A stretch of DNA of 64,000 bases from WJKQ01 sp043810515 (GTDB lineage: Bacteria; Patescibacteriota; Gracilibacteria; UBA1369; LOWO2-01-FULL-3). The DNA is taken from positions 26,464 through 90,463 of the forward strand of contig JBDRNZ010000019.1 of the NCBI GenBank assembly GCA_043810515.1. Direction: 5' to 3'. The notes under the pieces were generated by a model. It was not told where the DNA came from. It did not search any database and saw nothing but the letters and a program-made list of their open reading frames with translations. The stretch's first letter is position 1, and the number at the start of each line of letters is the position of its first letter. Positions 36,250 through 44,777 of this stretch are shown here, in pieces. The translations under genes were made by a program, and so were the position numbers.

Positions 36250-37608
36250 TCACACTCCATCGGCAGATTCATCCGCGACCGGCGTTTCCTCATCCGCGAC
36301 CGGCTCATCAGCAACCGGCGTTTCCGCTTCAGCTGCAGGAGCACTTTGTGCAGCAGGCGGAGAATATAATACTTTTACAGTCAGAGTCGCACTTTTATTT
36401 CCAGAACTGTCCATTGCGTATATCTCATAAATATTCTCGCCCGGATCCATAAGTCCATAATCAGCATTTGCATAATAAGTCCACGTACCATCGCCGGGAG
36501 TAAATTTTTGCAGTGTATAACCACTTACCACAACTTTATCCGCGCCCGAAACGCTGCCGGTTAAAGTCGCAACTTTCGACGAAACGACATAATATCCATC
36601 GTCATTTACCTCTGTAATACCCGCGACGGAAGAAATAGTCGGAGTCGTCAGCTGGCCAGCCCCAACCGAAGAAGTCTCGGTTTCTGCCACAGGTTCAGTC
36701 GTAGAATCAGATGGTTCAGTCGCAGAATCCCCCTCCGGCACAACATCTTCCGTTTCAGGAACAGAAACAGTATCGTCCACCGGAGCAATAATTTCCGGAG
36801 CAACCTCAACGAATTCCTCCTCCTGACCCAAAATCGCAGCCTTGCTAAACTGGGTCGGAGACTTGTCCTCGGAGTCATTCCATGAATACCAGGCTGTAGC
36901 TTTAAATTCATCCGAAAGAGGAGAAAGAACGCTTGGGCTATTGTATTGCCAGTATTTTTCAAGAACATCATCGGTAAACACAATTTCCTGGCCTAAACCG
37001 ACATTCTCGGTCTCAACAACCTTCGTACTATCCTCATTCATAATATCCACATCAACTTCGCCAACCTTCAAAACCCTAACCACCTCCTCAAAATCACTTT
37101 CAACCTCAAAAATACTTCCAACGAAAGATTTCACCACAATGTTATTCATAGTTATATTCAAAACAGTATCTCCGGTATCCTTGTAAAGCTTATTAAACCA
37201 GAGCTTTCCATCCACCAGCAAAAGTCCGATTTCGGGACGGCTTGCATCTTCATTCGTTTGCTGAAGAATAACATCGCTACCGCCATCCATACGCATAATC
37301 GTTCCATCAAAAAATTCAACAATAACTCTCGCATCCGCGGAGGTTTTGATTTCGTCGCCTTCCATAATAAGAGCATCCGAACTCAGATCAAAATAACTGT
37401 CCGTATTCCACATTCTCATTTGAACATTTCCGGAAACAATATGCATAAAAGCGTCTCCGGAAGCCTCGTTCCGAAAAATCGCTTTCCACAGATTAAAAAC
37501 AAGCACAATAATAACCCCGACACATATAATTATCAAAAAAGGCATTATATAATTGACAGATCTGGGACGGGAATACCTGCTTCTCGGCCTGTGATACATA
37601 AAAAACAT
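36250..37608 (-). CDS. FecR-domain membrane protein with Ig-like C-terminus
   Basis: A 452-aa protein with a short basic cytoplasmic N-terminus, one TM helix (about 21-43), a FecR-like beta domain (about 55-215: GNVQMRMW, EGDEIKTSADARVIVEFFDGTIMRM, VKSFVGSIFEVES), an acidic Pro/Thr/Glu linker, an Ig-like domain (about 320-410, ending SGNKSATLTVKVLYS) and an acidic Ala-Pro tail with repeated PVADE. Partners of FecR domains usually include ECF sigma factors or TonB receptors, but neither is nearby, so here it is more likely a structural envelope protein. dnaA is 50 bp upstream on the same strand. Confidence 0.85.
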   Translation of the reverse strand: MFFMYHRPRSRYSRPRSVNYIMPFLIIICVGVIIVLVFNLWKAIFRNEASGDAFMHIVSGNVQMRMWNTDSYFDLSSDALIMEGDEIKTSADARVIVEFFDGTIMRMDGGSDVILQQTNEDASRPEIGLLLVDGKLWFNKLYKDTGDTVLNITMNNIVVKSFVGSIFEVESDFEEVVRVLKVGEVDVDIMNEDSTKVVETENVGLGQEIVFTDDVLEKYWQYNSPSVLSPLSDEFKATAWYSWNDSEDKSPTQFSKAAILGQEEEFVEVAPEIIAPVDDTVSVPETEDVVPEGDSATEPSDSTTEPVAETETSSVGAGQLTTPTISSVAGITEVNDDGYYVVSSKVATLTGSVSGADKVVVSGYTLQKFTPGDGTWTYYANADYGLMDPGENIYEIYAMDSSGNKSATLTVKVLYSPPAAQSAPAAEAETPVADEPVADEETPVADESADGV

Positions 37609-37658
37609 TTAAAACCGCCATTATTAAACCACAATCAAAACAAAGAAAAAAGCCTTTT

Positions 37659-39092
37659 TCACATGCCCATCTCTCTTTTTATCGCGTTAACATCGCGAAC
37701 AAGCCTTATGTCTTTTTTAAGTTTGCCGGCAGTTTTATTACAGGCGTGCATTACAGTCGTATGATTCCTGCCTCCAAAATTCACGCCAATGCTTTCATAT
37801 GAAAACCCGAGTTCGTTTTTAATCAGATACATACAGATCTGGCGCGGAAGCATAATTTCCTTGTGCCTGTCATTTCCCATAAGAGCGTCAACGCTAATCC
37901 CATAATACTCGGCCACAATTCCCATAACGTCACTCGCCTTTTTTACAACAACACCGCCCTCTTTGCCGAGAGAGTCGTAACCGATTATTTCCTGCGCTTT
38001 ATTCAATCTTTTTATAATTTCCGCAACAGAACGTATCGTAACAACTCTGTTTGAGAGATGGCTTTCGGCCACAGCCTGTCTGAGAACACCTTCGAGTTCG
38101 CGGACGCTGTGATGAACATTATTCGCGATAAACTGCAAAACTTCCGGATCTATAATAACTTCAAATTCCTGGCACTTTTGTTGGAGAATGGCCAGTCTGG
38201 TCTCGAAATCCGGAAAAAGAAGCACAATAACCATTCCCATTCCAAACCTGCTTTTAAGCCTGTCCCCAAGATCGTCCAATTCGGAAGGCGGCCTGTCACT
38301 GGTAATAACAACCTGCTTGTTGTTGTCATAAAGTTCATTAAAAGTATGGAAAAACTCCTGCTGTGATGAATGCTTATTTGCGAAAAACTGGATATCGTCG
38401 ACAAGAAGACAATCCACCTTGCGGTACAAATCCTTGAACTGTTTCATGCGTCTTCTGCTTATCGCATCAACAACTTCGCTCACAAAACGCTCGGCAGTAA
38501 CATATTTCACGACTTTGTCCGGAAAATTTTTCAAAATTTCGTTTCCAACAGCCTGCATAAGATGCGTTTTTCCAAGCCCGACATTTCCATAAATATAAAG
38601 AGGATTGTAAATACCGCCCGGCATATTGGAAACAGCGTTGCATGCCGCATGAGGAAGTCTGTTTTCGTTTCCGACCACAAAATTATTCAGACAATATTTA
38701 TCATTAAGCATCTGGCTGGAAATATGCCCGCCACCCTTGGTAACCGTCACCTCATTCATATTTCGCACCTTTCTCACTTTTTTCTCATCTTCAATTGAAA
38801 AAAGACCTTTTACGTTGACACCGTCCGTATTCCCTTTTTCCGCAAGCCGCGGACAAACATCATATTCCACCTCTGAAATGCTTTCATCCAGTTCCCTTAG
38901 GGCCTGGAAAATCTTAAGCTTGTATTTCGCAACAACCCAGTCTCTGCTGAAAGCCGTTGGAAATCCTGCAACGATTATATTTCCCTTCCTGTCAGCAATA
39001 AGACTGTTCTGAAACCAGGTCAGAAAATGCGATCTTTTGATTGTTGGCTTTATTCTTTTAAGTACGGATAACCAAAGATCTTTGTGCGTCAT
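37659..39092 (-). CDS. dnaA: Chromosomal replication initiator DnaA
   Basis: Binds oriC and unwinds it. The 477-aa protein has domain I (residues 1-80, with LWLSVLKRIKPTIKRSHFLTW), a linker, the AAA+ domain with Walker A GNVGLGKTHLMQAVG and Walker B VDCLLVDDIQFF, and the C-terminal DNA-binding signature FGGRNHTTVMHACNK. dnaN, recF and gyrB, which usually follow dnaA, are not next to it; its neighbours are rseP and a FecR protein. I could not find an array of TTATCCACA-type boxes in the 281 bp upstream. Confidence 0.97.
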   Translation of the reverse strand: MTHKDLWLSVLKRIKPTIKRSHFLTWFQNSLIADRKGNIIVAGFPTAFSRDWVVAKYKLKIFQALRELDESISEVEYDVCPRLAEKGNTDGVNVKGLFSIEDEKKVRKVRNMNEVTVTKGGGHISSQMLNDKYCLNNFVVGNENRLPHAACNAVSNMPGGIYNPLYIYGNVGLGKTHLMQAVGNEILKNFPDKVVKYVTAERFVSEVVDAISRRRMKQFKDLYRKVDCLLVDDIQFFANKHSSQQEFFHTFNELYDNNKQVVITSDRPPSELDDLGDRLKSRFGMGMVIVLLFPDFETRLAILQQKCQEFEVIIDPEVLQFIANNVHHSVRELEGVLRQAVAESHLSNRVVTIRSVAEIIKRLNKAQEIIGYDSLGKEGGVVVKKASDVMGIVAEYYGISVDALMGNDRHKEIMLPRQICMYLIKNELGFSYESIGVNFGGRNHTTVMHACNKTAGKLKKDIRLVRDVNAIKREMGM

Positions 39093-39373
39093 GGAAAAAT
39101 TTAAAAATAATACAAAACTCTCGCCCGAAAAAATTTCTTAAAAAATCATAGAAAATACCATCGGAATTCATACTATCCATTTTATCCCCCCCAAACAAGC
39201 GTTTTAACCCTTCAAAAACCTCGTACTACATATAGAAGTCCTCATTCAAAAAAGCACCATATATGGAAAATTTCTTTAGTTAAAAAACAATCTCGCCAAG
39301 AGCACAATTATTCCATAATACAAATTTGACAAACAGCGCAACCTGAAAAAAACCATGTCGAAGTTTTCGTCAA
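39093..39373. other. AT-rich intergenic region upstream of dnaA (no supportable oriC)
   Basis: The 281 bp between dnaA and rseP are AT-rich. They contain a CCATATATGG palindrome (39257-39266) and one poor DnaA-box-like TTATCCCCC near 39180. The dnaA promoter must be here on the minus strand, but no -35/-10 pair stands out. No repeated 9-mer boxes or 13-mers typical of a bacterial origin were seen. Confidence 0.4.
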
Positions 39374-40999
39374 CTACCCTCCAATCAACCTCATAATATC
39401 CCCATAAGTAACAGCCAAAATCAAAAACAAAATTATCACATATCCGAGAGCATGAATCATGGCTTCCCATTTTGCATTGATCCTTCTGCCAATAATAAGC
39501 TCAACAAAAACAAAAAGAAGTCTTCCGCCATCAAGCGCCGGAAACGGAAGAATGTTTATAACCGCAAGACTCAGCGACAAAAGTGCGACAAAACGCAAAA
39601 CAGGTATAAATCCCTCGCCTACAAAAACGTACGTAAGAGTGGCAATACCAATCGGCCCAGTAACCGTAGAAGGAACTTCTCCCCTGCTTATAAGACCGGA
39701 AACAAAGCCGCCAATCATCTTACCAGTCAGCACGGTGAGCCTTACACCCTCTCCGAAAGATTTGTAAATGGAAACATACCATGGATATTTCGTATCCTTA
39801 ATTTCCAGAATGGACGAAAGAAGATCAACGTTATAGAGAGTTATATTCTGCTCGTCGGAATAATTTATAAGCTCCGACAGATACACTCCGATTTTTCCGT
39901 TCTCGGGAACAATTTCATAAAAAAGTCTTTCGCCATTTCGTTCAATAAGATAAGCGAGAGTCTCATCGGCATGCTCCTCGACAAAGTCTATAAGCTCCTG
40001 GCTGTCATCAATAAAAGCGCCGTTCACGGAAACAATGACATCGCCCGCCATCAGACCCACCTTCTCGGCAGGAGTTCCAGGCATAACATCCGAAACGATA
40101 ATACGCCTGCTCTGATCAAGCTCCACGGTCACCGGCTCTCTCATTCCGTCACGGAACACTTCGTAGTTCAAAATCGTCTCGCCGCGAGTCAAATCTTCAT
40201 AATCCGAAACGCCAAACACATTATTTTCGTTTATCGTGACTATAAAATCACCGGCTCTCAGCCCCGCAGCATAGGACTTGCTGGCTTTATTCACGTCAAA
40301 AATTTTCACCCGTGGAAAAGACACGAAATTATAAAACTCCACCCCCGGTCCGATTTCCGTAAAATTCTCCGGAACCTGATCTTCGGTAATCTCGTAAGTA
40401 TAATAGCTTCCGTCCCTCAAAACATCATATATCGCCGCGGGATCCAATGAGATTTCAGAAACAATATAATCATCGACCGTTTTGCCGTTTATGGAATATA
40501 TAAGGTCGTCATTTTCAAAACCGACACTGTCAAAAAATCCGCCGGCAGAAACCTCCTTTATCTTCAACCCTTCCTGAAGCTGAATAACACCACTGTCCAC
40601 AGCCGGAAGAATATCATCAGGAGCAAGAAGCGGTTCCATTCCGGCAGTAAAACAAACAGACAGCAAAATCCACGCCAGCAAAAAATTCATCAAAACACCA
40701 CTAACCGCAATTTTCGCTCTCGTCCTCATGGACTGCGAAACAAGACTGCGTTTGTTTTTGAGAATTTTTCCGTCACCGGCTTCACCCAGCAGTCTCACGA
40801 ACCCACCAAACGGAATCCAGTTCACGGAATATATTGTTTCCCCTTTCTTTTTGCCCCAGATCCTGGGCGGCAGACCTATCCCAAATTCCTCGACTTTCAC
40901 ACCGGACCTTTTCGCCGCAATAAAATGCCCCAGCTCATGAAGCAGAATTACAACAGAAAAAATCACGATAAAAACTATAGCTGTAAGAACATATTTCAT
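39374..40999 (-). CDS. rseP: Site-2 intramembrane protease RseP/RasP
   Basis: Zinc metalloprotease cleaving membrane-embedded regulators. The 541-aa protein has the zinc motif HELGH in TM1 (residues about 20-24), PDZ-like domains in the extracytoplasmic region (AGLRAGDFIVTINENNV and AEKVGLMAGDVIVSVNGAF), and the C-terminal NILPFPALDGGRL motif supplying the third zinc ligand. It is about 100 residues longer than typical, owing to the enlarged PDZ region. It follows frr, as in many bacteria (pyrH-frr-rseP). Confidence 0.95.
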   Translation of the reverse strand: MKYVLTAIVFIVIFSVVILLHELGHFIAAKRSGVKVEEFGIGLPPRIWGKKKGETIYSVNWIPFGGFVRLLGEAGDGKILKNKRSLVSQSMRTRAKIAVSGVLMNFLLAWILLSVCFTAGMEPLLAPDDILPAVDSGVIQLQEGLKIKEVSAGGFFDSVGFENDDLIYSINGKTVDDYIVSEISLDPAAIYDVLRDGSYYTYEITEDQVPENFTEIGPGVEFYNFVSFPRVKIFDVNKASKSYAAGLRAGDFIVTINENNVFGVSDYEDLTRGETILNYEVFRDGMREPVTVELDQSRRIIVSDVMPGTPAEKVGLMAGDVIVSVNGAFIDDSQELIDFVEEHADETLAYLIERNGERLFYEIVPENGKIGVYLSELINYSDEQNITLYNVDLLSSILEIKDTKYPWYVSIYKSFGEGVRLTVLTGKMIGGFVSGLISRGEVPSTVTGPIGIATLTYVFVGEGFIPVLRFVALLSLSLAVINILPFPALDGGRLLFVFVELIIGRRINAKWEAMIHALGYVIILFLILAVTYGDIMRLIGG

Positions 41000-41024
41000 A
41001 AGAATATAAGGATAAGAGGAATAA

Positions 41025-41585
41025 TTAAACCGTCATAACATCTTTTTCTTTCGCCTCCGCGATTTCGTCTATCTTTTTATTGATACCATCAACTTTCGCC
41101 TGAAGATCCTTGTCAGCAGTAAAAAAGTCATCTTCCGTCATCTGATTATCGGCCTTCAGTTTTTTAAAATGATTATGAGCATCCTGTCTTGCGGTCCGAA
41201 CAGATATACGCGCCTGCTCGGCCAGTTCTTTTACATGCTTCGTAAGTTCGCGCCTGCGCTCTTCGGTGAGCGGCGGAATATTTATTCTTACATTAATACC
41301 ATCGCTTACAGGATTAAGTCCCGTTCCAACTCCGACAATAGCCTTCTCGATAGAGCCAAGCAAGCTCTTGTCCCACGGCTGTATCTGAATAGTTCTGAAT
41401 TCGGGAATTGAAATACTGGCAACAGCCTTAAGAGGCTGTGAAGCTCCATAAACTTCAACCGGAATATTTTCTACCAATGCAGCACTTGCCCGCCCAATCT
41501 GAAGCCTGCCATATTCGCTTTTCAGGTGCTCGGTTACTTTATTAAACTCATTAGTAGCGGTGGAAATAACATCATTCACATTCAT
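41025..41585 (-). CDS. frr: Ribosome recycling factor
   Basis: Splits post-termination ribosomes with EF-G. The 186-aa protein has the canonical length and motifs: LKSEYGRLQIGRASAALVENI near the N-terminus, SIPEFRTIQIQPWDKS in the middle, and LTEERRRELTKHVKELAEQARISVRTAR for the long helix. It lies between pyrH (25 bp upstream) and rseP on one transcript. Confidence 0.97.
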   Translation of the reverse strand: MNVNDVISTATNEFNKVTEHLKSEYGRLQIGRASAALVENIPVEVYGASQPLKAVASISIPEFRTIQIQPWDKSLLGSIEKAIVGVGTGLNPVSDGINVRINIPPLTEERRRELTKHVKELAEQARISVRTARQDAHNHFKKLKADNQMTEDDFFTADKDLQAKVDGINKKIDEIAEAKEKDVMTV

Positions 41586-41610
41586 ACAAAAATTGTTAAT
41601 TTATAATTTA

Positions 41611-42330
41611 TTAATTTATTATTGTCCCGATTTTTTCTCCGGTCACAGCCTTCTCTATACTTCCTTTTTTGTTCAGATTGAAAACAAGCATCGTCATTTT
41701 TCCCTCATTGCATAAGGAGGCACATGTAAGATCCATCACTCCAAGATTTTTTTCAATAACCTCGCGATAACTCATTTTCGTATATTTTTTTGCATTTTTG
41801 TATTTCATAGGATCTTTATCATAAACATAATCCACCTTCGTAGCTTTTAGAAGAACATCACAATCCATCTCGAGAGCTCTCAGCGCAGCCGCCGAATCCG
41901 TCGTAAAAAACGGACTTCCAGTTCCACCTGCAAAAATAACAATTCTCCCCTTATCAAGATGATGTTTTGCTCTTTTTGGAATGTAATTTTCCATAGCTTT
42001 TTCACACGGAAAAGCGCTCACTGCACGCACCTCCGCGCCCATAGACTTAAGAGCGGCCTCAAAAGCCACCGCATTCATACATGTAGCCATCATTCCCATC
42101 GTATCCGATGTCACACGATCCAGCTTAGTATCTTTAAAATCCCTGAACCTCCATATATTCCCGCCACCTATCACAATTCCAATTTTACATCCCATTTTCT
42201 GCAGCTTCAAAACGTCACGCGCTATCGCGGACAAAACATTCCCGTCAATTCCATACTGCTTCCCTCCGCTAAAAACTTCACCGGAAAGTTTCAGAAGAAC
42301 TCTTTTGTATTTCAATTTTTTGCACTCCAT
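41611..42330 (-). CDS. pyrH: Uridylate kinase PyrH
   Basis: Phosphorylates UMP to UDP for pyrimidine nucleotides and UDP-sugars. The 239-aa amino-acid-kinase fold shows RVLLKLSGEVFSGG, IGIVIGGGNIWR, DTMGMMATCMNAVAFE, VIFAGGTGSPFFTTDSAAALRA and KATKVDYVYDKDP. Length is standard. It is 4 bp downstream of the tail-anchored protein and 25 bp upstream of frr. Confidence 0.97.
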   Translation of the reverse strand: MECKKLKYKRVLLKLSGEVFSGGKQYGIDGNVLSAIARDVLKLQKMGCKIGIVIGGGNIWRFRDFKDTKLDRVTSDTMGMMATCMNAVAFEAALKSMGAEVRAVSAFPCEKAMENYIPKRAKHHLDKGRIVIFAGGTGSPFFTTDSAAALRALEMDCDVLLKATKVDYVYDKDPMKYKNAKKYTKMSYREVIEKNLGVMDLTCASLCNEGKMTMLVFNLNKKGSIEKAVTGEKIGTIIN

Positions 42331-42334
42331 AAAT

Positions 42335-42721
42335 TCACATCTTTAATAGCAACCACGTAAGACCGACTCCGAGTAAAATCCCGATAAGAAACATCAAAGG
42401 CATTTTTCTGTCCTGCTTTTCTTCGTGGGCATTAGCCAGATCCGTCAGAAGATCGGTACTTATTATCACATCATCATCATTGTGCTTGTCAAAAATTTCC
42501 TCATAAGCATGCGTCGCAACAAGGTTCACGAATTTATCAAATTTAACCTTCACCTTACTGTAAGGTATCATCGCCGCCTCCTCGGACTCACTGATTGAAG
42601 CAACTTCCACTTTACCAAGAAGTTTTCCGTCAGACTCCTCAACTCTGCCTATTTTAAACTCGGCATCATCATCGTCATCTTTTTTCTTTCGCAGATTGAT
42701 TGTACTATCGTCGTTCAACAT
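42335..42721 (-). CDS. Acidic tail-anchored membrane protein of unknown function (128 aa)
   Basis: The N-terminal 30 residues are charged with an Asp run (KKKDDDDDAEF). A soluble middle follows (KVKVKFDKFVNLVATHAYEEIFDK), and one membrane helix ends the protein (about 107-127, MPLMFLIGILLGVGLTWLLL). This is the tail-anchored plan with the bulk in the cytoplasm. No family was recognised. It precedes pyrH by 4 bp and so probably heads the pyrH-frr-rseP transcript, in the place where tsf or rpsB often sit. Confidence 0.75.
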   Translation of the reverse strand: MLNDDSTINLRKKKDDDDDAEFKIGRVEESDGKLLGKVEVASISESEEAAMIPYSKVKVKFDKFVNLVATHAYEEIFDKHNDDDVIISTDLLTDLANAHEEKQDRKMPLMFLIGILLGVGLTWLLLKM

Positions 42722-42765
42722 AGCACAAGATTAGCATATCTTTAAACCAAATCAAAGAATCTTTC

Positions 42766-44400
42766 TTACATCATGCCACCCATTCCGGCCATACCGGCAT
42801 CGGAAGCATGATCCTTTTTCTCTTCAGGAATATCCGAAATGGCACCCTCCATTGTTAGGAAAATTGCAGCAACACTCGCCGCGTTTTCAATGGCGCTTCT
42901 GACAACCATTTTCGGATCAACAATCCCCTGTTCAATCATATTCACGTATTTATCTTTTGCGGCATCATAACCAACACCCTTTTTTGCACTTAAAACCTTA
43001 TCAAGCACAACAGCTCCGTCTTTTCCCGCATTTTCCGCAATCATCATAAGCGGAGCAGTAAGAACACTCTTTATTATATTTATGCCTGTCATTTCGTCGG
43101 CATCTTCTGTCTTCATGCCTTCCAAAGCTTCAATTGTCATAATCAAAGCCACACCGCCACCCGGCACGATTCCCTCTTCCACCGCCGCACGCGTTGCATT
43201 TAAAGCATCCTCGATTCTGTGCTTCTTCTCCTTAAGCTCGATCTCAGTTGCAGCCCCAACCTTTATAATTCCAACTCCGCCGCTCAGCTTCGCGAGTCTT
43301 TCCTGCAATTTTTCCTTGTCAAAATCCGAAGTGGTCTTTGACAACATAACTTTTAATTCCTTCACGCGATCTTCAATTTCATGCTTGTCCCCGCGTCCTT
43401 CAACAATTGTGGTTTTATCCTTATCTGCGATAATTCTTCTGGCCTCGCCAAGATGACCGAGATCGGCACTTTCAAGGCTCAAGCCCACCTCATCACTTAC
43501 AACGGTTCCACCGGTCAAAACGGCTATGTCTTTCAGCATTTCTTTTCTCCTGTCGCCAAAAGCCGGAGCCTTCACCGCAAGAATATTAAAGATACCTCTC
43601 AGTTTATTCAAAACCAAAGTTGCAAGTGCCTCACCATCAACATCCTCGGCAATAATAACGAGCTCTTTCTTGCCGGTCTGAGCAACCTTTTCCAGCAAAG
43701 GCAAGAGATCCTGGACCGAACTAATTTTTTTATCAGTAATAAGAATTTTTGCGTCCTCATATGAAGCCTCCATTCTCGAAGGATCAGTCACAAAATATGC
43801 AGAAATGTAACCATTATCAAACTGCATCCCTTCCACTACCTCTTTTTCAAGGCCCATAGTCTGCGATTCCTCAACCTGCACAACTCCATCATTTCCAACC
43901 ATCTCCATAACATCTGCAATAAGCTCGCCAACTTGTTCATTCTGCGCGGAAATAGTCGCAACCTGAACTATCTTTTCCTTACTGTCCCCAACCTGAATAG
44001 CCATATCAGCCAAAGCCTCCGCAACCTTCTTTACAGCCTTTTCAATACCAGCTTTCAGGCGCATCGGATTTGCGCCAGCGGTAAGATTCCTCAGGCCTTC
44101 TTTTATAATAGCTTCCGCAAGGAGCGTCGCGGTCGTGGTACCGTCTCCAGCCACATCATTCGTCTTTGTCGCAACCTCTTTCACCATCTGCACACCCATA
44201 TTTTCATACGGATCCGGAAGATCTATTTCTTTGGCAATGGTAACACCGTCATTCGTGACAACAGGACCGCCGTATTTCTTCTCAAGAATCGCGTTTCTAC
44301 CCTTTGGTCCAAGAGTCATTTTTACCGCCTTTGCAAGTTTTTCAATACCAGCAAGCAGCCTTTGTCGGGCATCGTCTCCAAATCTAATCTGTTTAGCCAT
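42766..44400 (-). CDS. groL: Chaperonin GroEL (60 kDa)
   Basis: ATP-dependent folding chamber. The 544-aa protein has KMTLGPKGRNAILEK, the ATP-binding DGTTTATLLAEAI with catalytic Asp, the apical domain, and VEEGIVPGGGVAL. The tail ends GMAGMGGMM, as in classical GroEL. Length is standard. It lies 22 bp downstream of groES, forming a two-gene operon. Confidence 0.98.
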   Translation of the reverse strand: MAKQIRFGDDARQRLLAGIEKLAKAVKMTLGPKGRNAILEKKYGGPVVTNDGVTIAKEIDLPDPYENMGVQMVKEVATKTNDVAGDGTTTATLLAEAIIKEGLRNLTAGANPMRLKAGIEKAVKKVAEALADMAIQVGDSKEKIVQVATISAQNEQVGELIADVMEMVGNDGVVQVEESQTMGLEKEVVEGMQFDNGYISAYFVTDPSRMEASYEDAKILITDKKISSVQDLLPLLEKVAQTGKKELVIIAEDVDGEALATLVLNKLRGIFNILAVKAPAFGDRRKEMLKDIAVLTGGTVVSDEVGLSLESADLGHLGEARRIIADKDKTTIVEGRGDKHEIEDRVKELKVMLSKTTSDFDKEKLQERLAKLSGGVGIIKVGAATEIELKEKKHRIEDALNATRAAVEEGIVPGGGVALIMTIEALEGMKTEDADEMTGINIIKSVLTAPLMMIAENAGKDGAVVLDKVLSAKKGVGYDAAKDKYVNMIEQGIVDPKMVVRSAIENAASVAAIFLTMEGAISDIPEEKKDHASDAGMAGMGGMM

Positions 44401-44422
44401 AATAATTAATTAAATTTAATAA

Positions 44423-44713
44423 TTAAGATAATTTCGCATATATATCGGATGCGGATAATATAAGAACATCCTTACCGTCGACTTTCACCTCAGTCGGACC
44501 ATATTTCGAAAACAGCACCACGTCTCCGACTTCCACCTCCATTTCAAGCCTTTTACCATTATCGTCAAGCTTTCCCGGACCAGCCGCGATAACCTTGCCT
44601 TTCATAGGTTTTTCTTTTGAAGCCGTATCGGGAATTATAATTCCCGAGGAGCTGACTTCCTCCTTAACAGGTTCAACAACAACATGATCACCAGTTGGAA
44701 TTATTTTAGCCAT
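44423..44713 (-). CDS. groS: Co-chaperonin GroES (10 kDa)
   Basis: Heptameric lid for GroEL. The 96-aa sequence has DHVVVEPVKEEVSSSGIIIPDTASKEKP (mobile loop), GKVIAAGPGKLDDNG, VEVGDVVLFSKYGPTEV and the ending DVLILSASDIYA. It is first in groES-groEL, driven by a TTGACA promoter at 44747-44774 and with no CIRCE or other heat-shock operator seen. Confidence 0.97.
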   Translation of the reverse strand: MAKIIPTGDHVVVEPVKEEVSSSGIIIPDTASKEKPMKGKVIAAGPGKLDDNGKRLEMEVEVGDVVLFSKYGPTEVKVDGKDVLILSASDIYAKLS

Positions 44714-44746
44714 AATTAAAGAAGTTAAATAATAATCTCACGGAAT

Positions 44747-44774
44747 ATTTTAGAACAACTAGTCAACCTGTCAA
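44747..44774 (-). promoter_or_regulatory. Predicted promoter for groES-groEL
   Basis: On the minus strand a perfect -35 TTGACA (44769-44774) and a -10 TAAAAT (44747-44752) are spaced 16 bp apart, with a second TTGAC three bases after the first. Leader length is about 27 nt. No TTAGCACTC inverted repeat (CIRCE, the HrcA site) is present. Confidence 0.65.
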
Positions 44775-44777
44775 TAC

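Noticed and set aside
39180..39190. DnaA box near 39180 as evidence of oriC
   Set aside because: A single degenerate site (TTATCCCCC) is insufficient; real origins have arrays of better matches.
39452..40450. Open frame of 332 codons opposite rseP
   Set aside because: rseP has clear protease motifs on the other strand; this product looks like random antisense translation.
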